Shown: positions 1-5,642 of the stretch, in pieces
Numbering within the stretch: position 1 is the first letter of the stretch
Layout of the letters: each line of letters starts with the position of its first letter
Origin: Clostridia bacterium
Lineage (GTDB): Bacteria; Bacillota; Clostridia; Oscillospirales; CAG-272
Length of the DNA stretch: 7,181 nucleotides
Direction: 5' to 3'
Assembly (NCBI GenBank): GCA_017420845.1
Contig: JAFQOC010000526.1
Span: 1 to 7,181 of the forward strand
Notes under the pieces: generated by a model
Seen by the model: the letters and a program-made list of their open reading frames with translations, nothing else
Databases searched by the model: none
What the model was told of the DNA's origin: nothing
Position numbers and translations under genes: made by a program

Positions 1-101
1 CCCCCTTGGAACCCTGCCCGAAAGCGGGTAACCGCCGATGGTAAACAGACCGATAAACTGCAATTTGATCACCATTTCCGCCCAAGAAAGGCACAAAAGC
101 T
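1..101 (+). promoter_or_regulatory. Partial 5' leader of the methionine synthase gene
   Basis: This non-coding stretch precedes the metH start codon. It contains a short stable hairpin: TGCCCG at 15-20 pairs with CGGGTA at 25-30 (one G-U pair) around an AAAG loop. A longer-range complement, ATGGT at 38-42 with ACCAT at 71-75, could form a second helix. The metH ribosome binding site lies at its 3' end. I see no convincing -10/-35 pair, so the promoter is probably upstream of the window. Methionine and cobalamin genes in Firmicutes often carry SAM or B12 riboswitches, and this could be the 3' end of one. However, I cannot match it to the conserved core of the S-box, cobalamin, THF or T-box families, so the riboswitch idea is only a possibility. 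Confidence 0.35.
84..91 (+). promoter_or_regulatory. Ribosome binding site of metH
   Basis: AAGAAAGG lies 10 bases upstream of the ATG at 102. It is a modest match to the Shine-Dalgarno consensus at slightly long spacing. It supports ATG 102 as the start, because the protein then begins about 15 residues before the conserved DGGMGT motif, as is usual for MetH. Confidence 0.5.
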
Positions 102-2531
102 ATGAACTTTCGTACATTCCTTCAAACCAACCTCACCATCCTCGATGGCGGCATGGGCACCCTCCTGCAGAAGGCGGGTCTTGCCCCCGGGGAGCTCCCC
201 GAGCGGTGGAACCTCACCCACGCCGAGGAGGTCACTGCCATCCACCGCGCCTACTTCGACGCGGGGAGTAACGTGGTCAACACCAACACCTTTGGCGCGA
301 ATATCCTCAAATTTTCCACAGACGAGCTGGACGACATTGTCCGCGCCGCCGTGGAGAACGCCCGCAACGCAGCCGCGCAGTCAGCGGGAGAGCAGGAAAA
401 GTTTGTCGCCCTGGATATCGGCCCCACGGGGAAGCTCTTAAAACCCCTGGGAGATTTCGACTTTGAGGATGCCGTGACCGTCTTTGCCGAGACGGTGAGG
501 CTGGGCGTGAAGTACGGTGTCGATCTCATCATGATCGAGACCATGAACGACAGCTACGAGACTAAAGCCGCACTTTTGGCCGCAAAAGAGAACAGCGATC
601 TCCCCGTGCTGGTGTCCTGCGCCTTCGGGGAAGACGGCAAGCTCATGACGGGGGCCTCCCCCGCCGCTATGGTGGCTCTGCTGGAGGGCATGGGTGCCGA
701 TGCCATCGGTGTCAACTGCTCCCTCGGCCCCAAGGCTCTGGCCCCCGTGGTCAGAGAGTACCTGCGCCTGGCCTCGGTCCCCGTCCTGCTCAAGCCCAAC
801 GCGGGGCTCCCCACCGTGGTGGACGGCGAGACGGTCTACAACGTCCCTCCCCACGAGTTCGCCCGGGAGGTGGCCTCCCTCATCCACGACGGCGTCCGCG
901 TGGCGGGCGGCTGTTGCGGGACCACCCCCGCCTATATCGCCGCTCTCACCGCCGAGATCCAGTCCATGGGGCTGATCGCCGCCCCCATCATCCCCAAGGG
1001 CGATACCGTGGTGTCCTCCTACACCCACGCCGTCACCTTTGGCGACGACCCCGCCCTCATCGGCGAGCGCATCAACCCCACGGGCAAGAAGCGCTTCAAG
1101 CAGGCGCTCATGGAGCATGACATTGGTTATATCCTGTCCGAGGGCATCCGCCAGGAGGAGGCGGGGGCCGACATTCTGGACGTCAACGTAGGTCTCCCCG
1201 AGATCGACGAGACGGAGCTGCTGACCGAAGCGGTCTGCGAGCTCCAGGCCGTTACCGACCTCCCCCTCCAGATCGACACCTCCGACTCCGTGGCCATGGA
1301 GGCCGCCCTCCGCCGCTACAACGGTAAGGCCATGATTAACTCGGTCAACGGGAAGGAGGAGTCCCTGAAAGCCGTTCTGCCCCTGGTCAAGAAGTACGGC
1401 GGCGTAGTGGTGGCCCTCACCCTGGACGAATCGGGCATCCCCGACACCGCCGAGGGACGGGTACAGATCGCCCGCCGTATCCTGGAGGCCGCCGAGAGCT
1501 ACGGCATCGACAAGAAGGATATCATCTTCGACACCCTGGCCATGACGGTCAGCGCCTCCCCCAACGCCGCCAATGTGACCCTGGAAGCCCTCTCCCGCAT
1601 CCGCCGCGAGCTGGGCTGTCATACCTCCCTGGGGGTGTCCAATATTTCCTTCGGTCTCCCCGCCCGCGATGCCATCAACGGCACCTTCTTCGCCATGGCC
1701 CTGACCGCGGGTCTTTCGGCCGCCATCATGAACCCCCACTCCCCCGACATGATGCGCACCTACCACACCTACCGCGCCCTGAAGGGGCTGGACGAGAGCT
1801 TTGCGGGCTACATTCGCTACGCCGAGACCCTCCCCGCCCAGACGGCTGGGCAGGGAACTGCCCCTGTGGGTGGAGCCGCCAAAAAGACCGCGAACGAGGG
1901 AAGCACCCCTCTCCAGAAGGCCATCATCAAGGGCTTGAAGGAGCAGTCTGCCACGCTCACCGCCGAGCTGCTGGCCGCCACCCCCGCCCTCACCGTGGTG
2001 CAGGCCGAGATCATCCCCGCCCTGGACGTTGTGGGGCAGGGCTTTGAGAAAAAGACCACCTACCTCCCCCAGCTCCTCATGGCCGCCGAGGCCGCCAAGG
2101 CCGCCTTTGAGGTCATCAAGTCCACTATGACCGTGGATCCCTCTGACTCCGCCGAGGGGAAGATGCCCATCGTCCTGGCCACCGTCAAGGGGGATATCCA
2201 CGACATCGGCAAGAATATCGTGAGGCTCCTGCTGGAAAACTACGGCTACCCCGTCACCGATCTGGGGCGGGACGTGCCCCCCGAGGCCGTGGTGGAGGCC
2301 GCTGTCAGGCTCCATGCCCCCCTGGTGGGTCTTTCCGCTCTTATGACCACCACGGTTCCCGCTATGGAGGAGACCATCAAAGCCCTCCGCAAGGACGCTC
2401 CGTGGTGTAAGATCGTAGTGGGCGGCGCGGTTCTGACCCCCGACTACGCCCGCGAGATCGGGGCGGACAAATACGCCGCCGATGCTATGGAGACAGTGCG
2501 CTATGCTGAGGAGATCGCAGGGAATCTGTAA
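102..2531 (+). CDS. metH: Cobalamin-dependent methionine synthase, short form without reactivation domain
   Basis: This cytoplasmic enzyme transfers the methyl group of 5-methyltetrahydrofolate to homocysteine through protein-bound cobalamin, giving methionine and tetrahydrofolate. It has 809 residues. The homocysteine module (about 10-290) carries DGGMGT at 15-20 and the zinc cysteines C206 (VNCSLGP) and C271/C272 (GGCCGTTP). The folate/pterin module (about 310-565) carries IGERINPTG from 320, DVNVGLPE near 360, QIDTSD near 390 and SNISFGLP near 513. The B12 module comprises a four-helix cap (about 600-680) and a Rossmann domain with the cobalt-ligand motif DIHDIG (D698, H700, G703), S745 and VVGG near 772-775. 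An Ala/Gly/Thr-rich linker (about 575-602) joins the folate and B12 modules. The AdoMet-binding activation domain of the roughly 1200-residue E. coli enzyme is absent, as in Thermotoga and many Clostridia, so reactivation of oxidised cobalamin must rely on a separate protein, not visible here. The gene is probably monocistronic and ends at the hairpin at 2541. Relatives that act on other methyl donors are possible but less likely given the intact folate module. Confidence 0.95.
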   Translation: MNFRTFLQTNLTILDGGMGTLLQKAGLAPGELPERWNLTHAEEVTAIHRAYFDAGSNVVNTNTFGANILKFSTDELDDIVRAAVENARNAAAQSAGEQEKFVALDIGPTGKLLKPLGDFDFEDAVTVFAETVRLGVKYGVDLIMIETMNDSYETKAALLAAKENSDLPVLVSCAFGEDGKLMTGASPAAMVALLEGMGADAIGVNCSLGPKALAPVVREYLRLASVPVLLKPNAGLPTVVDGETVYNVPPHEFAREVASLIHDGVRVAGGCCGTTPAYIAALTAEIQSMGLIAAPIIPKGDTVVSSYTHAVTFGDDPALIGERINPTGKKRFKQALMEHDIGYILSEGIRQEEAGADILDVNVGLPEIDETELLTEAVCELQAVTDLPLQIDTSDSVAMEAALRRYNGKAMINSVNGKEESLKAVLPLVKKYGGVVVALTLDESGIPDTAEGRVQIARRILEAAESYGIDKKDIIFDTLAMTVSASPNAANVTLEALSRIRRELGCHTSLGVSNISFGLPARDAINGTFFAMALTAGLSAAIMNPHSPDMMRTYHTYRALKGLDESFAGYIRYAETLPAQTAGQGTAPVGGAAKKTANEGSTPLQKAIIKGLKEQSATLTAELLAATPALTVVQAEIIPALDVVGQGFEKKTTYLPQLLMAAEAAKAAFEVIKSTMTVDPSDSAEGKMPIVLATVKGDIHDIGKNIVRLLLENYGYPVTDLGRDVPPEAVVEAAVRLHAPLVGLSALMTTTVPAMEETIKALRKDAPWCKIVVGGAVLTPDYAREIGADKYAADAMETVRYAEEIAGNL

Positions 2532-2540
2532 CACAATAAG

Positions 2541-2578
2541 AAACCGCATCCCACGGGCGATCCGTGGGATGCGGTTTT
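2541..2578. terminator. Bidirectional intrinsic terminator between convergent genes
   Basis: A perfect 16-bp inverted repeat (2541-2556 with 2562-2577) encloses a 5-base loop. On the plus strand it ends in TTTT 10 bases after the metH stop is passed; on the minus strand the stem ends in a T-rich run (TTTCTTATTG). It lies between two convergent stop codons (2529-2531 and 2603-2605), so it can end both metH and the minus-strand glycosidase-like gene. The A/T pairs at the base of the stem supply part of the U-tract in each direction, which is typical of a shared terminator. Confidence 0.9.
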
Positions 2579-2602
2579 CATGTGATTTCATTGGGAAACA
2601 GC

Positions 2603-5503
2603 TTACTCTATGATTCCACGATTATGGATCATATCCTCCGCAAGCCCCGCGGCATCCAGCCCCTTGACGGTGCCATAGTTGACCAGTCCTTGACACCCAG
2701 CCCCGGTGTGATCCTCTACCGTCATATCGCGGATGATCAAGCCGTCCACCACCGCGCCTCTCTCAATACGGACGGTGTCGATGGGGTTGACGAACTCTCT
2801 GCGGTGCAGATGCTCGATACTCAGGTTCTTCGCGAAGATCTCCTCCTGGAACCAGATCAGGGGGAAATGGTAGGTCTTGTCCCCCATGTGGGCTTCCTGG
2901 ATAGGCAGGCGTACCGATTTGGCGGCGTGGATTTTGGAGAGGGATATGGCGTCGAAGCACCCCGTGGTCTCGCCCGGGTAATACTTGGTAAATCCGATGC
3001 AGTACTGGTAGTAGGTACCGAAGACGTTGGAGATGGTGATATGCCGGATGCGGTGGTTGACGGTCAGGAGCCGCACCGCGCTGTGGCAGTTCTCGGCGAA
3101 GATGCCGTCGATCCGGATGTTGGTGATGTCCCCACCCGACCCCTCGTGGGCGTTGAGGGCCACCAGATCGTCGTAGCAGGCCCCCTGGAGGTTGCGGATC
3201 ACCCCGTAGTGGCAGTTGCCGTTGAGGTGGACGCCGTCCATGTTGGAGGCGATGGGGTTGCCGTCGTTGAAGTCGAAGGTCAGGTTCTCCATGGTGAAGT
3301 AGGCCCCCGTGTCCACCATAATGGCGTAGTTGGCGGGATCCTTCACCGTCAGGTTGGAAATGCGGAAATTACGGACGTTGTAGAAGAACATGACATGGCC
3401 CAGGTAGTTCCGCTCGTCAAACTGCCCCGTGTAGATGGGGTTGGGGTCCTGGTTCAGGTTATTGAAGTTCCAGATCCCGCCCTCGATCTCGAAGTCGTGG
3501 CAGGAATCCTCTGCCTCGGGGGAGTAGAGATCGTAGAACTTCCAGAGCTCCTTGTGGAGGGGGAAGAGGAAGTCCCGCAGTCTGGTCTCGGGTTTGGAGA
3601 CTACCTTGTTCTGGAGCATGAAGCAGTTGGAGCCGTCGGCCAGCTTGATCTCGGCGTAGCGGGGGAGCTTCAGCTTGAAGTTTGAGGGGATGACCAGGGG
3701 CCTTGAGATGAGATACCGCACCTTGGGAGCGGGAAGGCTCACCTCGCAGACGCCGCTGTCGATGAGGGCTTGGATGGCATCCGTATCGTCGTGGATGCCG
3801 TCACCGTGCAGGGTATAGTCCGTCATGACCGTTTGCTTGACCGCCTCGGCGATCAGCTCGTCCACCTTGGCGCGGATGGCCAGCATCATGTCGGCGGACT
3901 TGGCGCAACGGGAGAACTTGATCTCCTTGCCGAATACCGCCTCGATCTCGGAAATCACCCGCTCCTTGCCGTAGAAGGATTCTGCCAGCTTCATGGCGCG
4001 GCAGTCCTCCAGGGCCTCGTGGAACACGATGATACGGGTGGACTCATAGGCCGTGCCGTCCTCAGCGGGGTAGACCGAGAAGGGATCGCCCGCGGGTACC
4101 CAATATTCGCCCGAGGTCTCGGCGTAGGGGTTGATGGTGTTGACCGAGTGCATATTGTTGTAGAAGTTGTAGCCCCACTGGAGAAAGCCCGCGATGTCGT
4201 ACTTGTAGAACTGCATACCAATGGAGCGGGTGCGCCAGCCGGGCATGGCCAGCAGACGGTTGGAGACGTCCACGCATTGGCCGCAGCAGTAGTAGGTCCA
4301 GAGGTTGGGGACGCCCCCCGCGATGAAGGGCTCGATGCTGTTGTTGGAGGGGATGGGGGTGGTGACTACGCCCTCACAGTAGAACTCGTACTCGGACAGG
4401 GCATCCATGATGGTGTAGCCCTCCAGCAGATCGGCCACCGTGGCCTTGGACTTCTTGTACTGCTCCAGCTGGTCCATGTTGGGCTCGTCGGAGATGTGGA
4501 AGAGACAGCGCTTGTCGTCGCCTCTCTCTTTCATGTGGTCCAGGAAGGCGGGGAGCATGGTGCGCAGGAAGCGGGCGTACTCCTCCCCCGTGGCGTCGGT
4601 GTCCCAGCCGAAGATGCGCTTGTACTCGCCGTCCACGGTGGCCATCACCTTGGGTGCGTGGCCTGCGCCCCACTGGGTGAAGAGGTGGGAGATCTCAAAG
4701 TAGGGGATATCCAGACGGTCGCACATGTCGATCCAGCGGTCCAGCTTGTCGAAGCCGAAGGAATACTCACTTGCGCCATTGGCGCGGGTGACCGTGATAT
4801 CCAGAAGCTGGGTAGTGGTGCGCTCACCGCCCACGGCGGTATCCAGAGCGGGGGTGAACAGGGGGGTCAGCAGGAGATTGATGCCGTTGTGGCGGGCGGT
4901 GCGGGCGAAGTTCTCCACGATCTCCCAATGCCGCTCGGACCAGGGCTCGCAGTGGTAGTAGTTGGCCAGGCAGTCGCAGTGGAACCATTGGGTCAGCTTC
5001 ATCTCCTGGGGGGGAAGCTCGGCGTTCAGCACCTCAATGGTCAGGGACTCGGTAGCCACAGCCTCCTCCCCCGCCATGAGGCTGACGGTGACGGTATAGG
5101 AGCCTGCGGGGACGTTGCCCTTGGGGTCAAACTGGATCCAGACGGCGCGGAGCTGGTTCTTCATGACCGAGATGACACCGCCGTAATGGAGGGGCTGGAG
5201 CCAGTCGGGGTAGAGGCCGGGCTCCTTGGAGAGGTAGTTATCGTCACGGATCTCGGGGTAGATGGGGTAAGCCACGGGCACCAGCTCCACGGTGCGGGCG
5301 GTCACGTACTCGGCGGGCAGGCCCTCGATCTTGAGCGCCAGCATGGCGCGCAGGGGGGCATCAAAGCCCACACCCGTATGGAGGAGCTGGAAGGAGAGCC
5401 GCTGGTTCTTCATCATGCGGATGAAGGAGAGGGAACGGTAGTCCTCGATACGGCTGTGCAGGAAGGGCTTTTCCAGAGAGGAGACCAGTTTTGTCTTGAA
5501 CAT
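2603..5503 (-). CDS. Fusion of GH123-like (DUF4091) glycosidase and GH28/pectate-lyase-type beta-helix
   Basis: The 966-residue product has no signal peptide or membrane segment, so it is probably cytoplasmic. Residues about 30-165 look like the beta-sandwich preceding GH123-type catalytic domains. Residues about 168-550 are a DUF4091/GH123-like barrel with the family landmarks WFHCDCLANYY (173-183), LLTPLFTPALDT (211-222), FTQWGAGHAPK (275-285) and HISDEP (336-341). D339-E340 corresponds to the Asp-Glu pair used for substrate-assisted hydrolysis of N-acetylgalactosaminides in GH123. Residues about 562-950 form a right-handed beta-helix that opens with the typical HGDGIHDDTDAI (566-577). It keeps GH28-like positions D756 (NMDG), D778-D779 (YDDLVALN) and H786 (HEGSGG), but has no clear RIK motif. 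The role is inferred to be intracellular breakdown of an oligosaccharide, perhaps containing an acetamido sugar and a uronic acid; the substrate is unknown. The start is fixed by a good RBS and promoter just upstream. Both active sites look plausibly intact, but activity is unproven. Confidence 0.85.
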   Translation of the reverse strand: MFKTKLVSSLEKPFLHSRIEDYRSLSFIRMMKNQRLSFQLLHTGVGFDAPLRAMLALKIEGLPAEYVTARTVELVPVAYPIYPEIRDDNYLSKEPGLYPDWLQPLHYGGVISVMKNQLRAVWIQFDPKGNVPAGSYTVTVSLMAGEEAVATESLTIEVLNAELPPQEMKLTQWFHCDCLANYYHCEPWSERHWEIVENFARTARHNGINLLLTPLFTPALDTAVGGERTTTQLLDITVTRANGASEYSFGFDKLDRWIDMCDRLDIPYFEISHLFTQWGAGHAPKVMATVDGEYKRIFGWDTDATGEEYARFLRTMLPAFLDHMKERGDDKRCLFHISDEPNMDQLEQYKKSKATVADLLEGYTIMDALSEYEFYCEGVVTTPIPSNNSIEPFIAGGVPNLWTYYCCGQCVDVSNRLLAMPGWRTRSIGMQFYKYDIAGFLQWGYNFYNNMHSVNTINPYAETSGEYWVPAGDPFSVYPAEDGTAYESTRIIVFHEALEDCRAMKLAESFYGKERVISEIEAVFGKEIKFSRCAKSADMMLAIRAKVDELIAEAVKQTVMTDYTLHGDGIHDDTDAIQALIDSGVCEVSLPAPKVRYLISRPLVIPSNFKLKLPRYAEIKLADGSNCFMLQNKVVSKPETRLRDFLFPLHKELWKFYDLYSPEAEDSCHDFEIEGGIWNFNNLNQDPNPIYTGQFDERNYLGHVMFFYNVRNFRISNLTVKDPANYAIMVDTGAYFTMENLTFDFNDGNPIASNMDGVHLNGNCHYGVIRNLQGACYDDLVALNAHEGSGGDITNIRIDGIFAENCHSAVRLLTVNHRIRHITISNVFGTYYQYCIGFTKYYPGETTGCFDAISLSKIHAAKSVRLPIQEAHMGDKTYHFPLIWFQEEIFAKNLSIEHLHRREFVNPIDTVRIERGAVVDGLIIRDMTVEDHTGAGCQGLVNYGTVKGLDAAGLAEDMIHNRGIIE

Positions 5504-5510
5504 GGCGAGA

Positions 5511-5518
5511 CTTCCTTT
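5511..5518 (-). promoter_or_regulatory. Ribosome binding site of the GH123-like/beta-helix gene
   Basis: Read on the minus strand this is AAAGGAAG, 7 bases before the ATG at 5503-5501. The good Shine-Dalgarno match and spacing support this start codon over downstream methionines such as those at residues 30 and 31. Confidence 0.8.
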
Positions 5519-5550
5519 CGGCGGCAGGGCCGCGGGATTTGGGTGGTTTC

Positions 5551-5579
5551 AGTATAGCATATTTTGGGGGAGAAGTCAA
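5551..5579 (-). promoter_or_regulatory. Sigma70-type promoter of the GH123-like/beta-helix gene
   Basis: On the minus strand the -35 box TTGACT (5579-5574) and the -10 box TATACT (5556-5551) are separated by exactly 17 bases, each one base from consensus. Transcription should start near 5543-5545, giving a leader of about 40 bases. The promoter lies just beyond the terminator of the upstream minus-strand gene, so the glycosidase-like gene appears to be its own transcription unit. I see no clear operator palindrome or catabolite-repression site overlapping it. Confidence 0.8.
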
Positions 5580-5601
5580 GGGGGATGGGGAGAATGGACA
5601 G

Positions 5602-5636
5602 AAAAAGCCGAAACGGCCAATTCTGACCGTTTCGGC
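5602..5636 (-). terminator. Intrinsic terminator of the repeat-protein gene
   Basis: On the minus strand, 5636-5625 pairs with 5618-5607 to give a 12-bp stem (one G-U pair) around a 6-base loop, followed directly by TTTTT (5606-5602). It begins 6 bases after the stop codon of the repeat-protein gene and ends about 22 bases before the -35 box of the next gene. It therefore separates the two minus-strand units. Confidence 0.9.
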
Positions 5637-5642
5637 GGGGAG

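Noticed and set aside
1..60. S-box (SAM-I) riboswitch 3' end, suggested by ACAGACCGATAAAC
   Set aside because: The GATAA-like end is weakly reminiscent of the P1 strand. The conserved GGTGC/AATTCC region and the GGCAACC core are not convincingly present, and the 5' half is missing, so I do not call it.
38..271. Short plus-strand frame starting in the leader
   Set aside because: It overlaps the metH start in another frame, lacks an RBS, and becomes Pro/Arg/His-rich once inside metH. It is not a plausible leader peptide.
438..2591. Very long open frame (717 codons) on the minus strand opposite metH
   Set aside because: Its translation is dominated by Gly, Val, His, Asp and Leu with no recognisable motifs, as expected of an antisense frame under a GC-rich gene with strong third-position bias. 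The plus-strand product is unmistakably MetH.
2564..3685. Open frame of 373 codons on the plus strand
   Set aside because: It starts inside the terminator hairpin and runs antisense to the beta-helix domain. Its composition is Val/Gly/Asp-rich and low in information, with no RBS or domain.
3770..5557. Open frame of 595 codons on the plus strand
   Set aside because: It is the antisense shadow of the GH123-like domain, with Gly/Val/His-rich sequence and no motif. It also runs through the RBS and -10 box of the real minus-strand gene.
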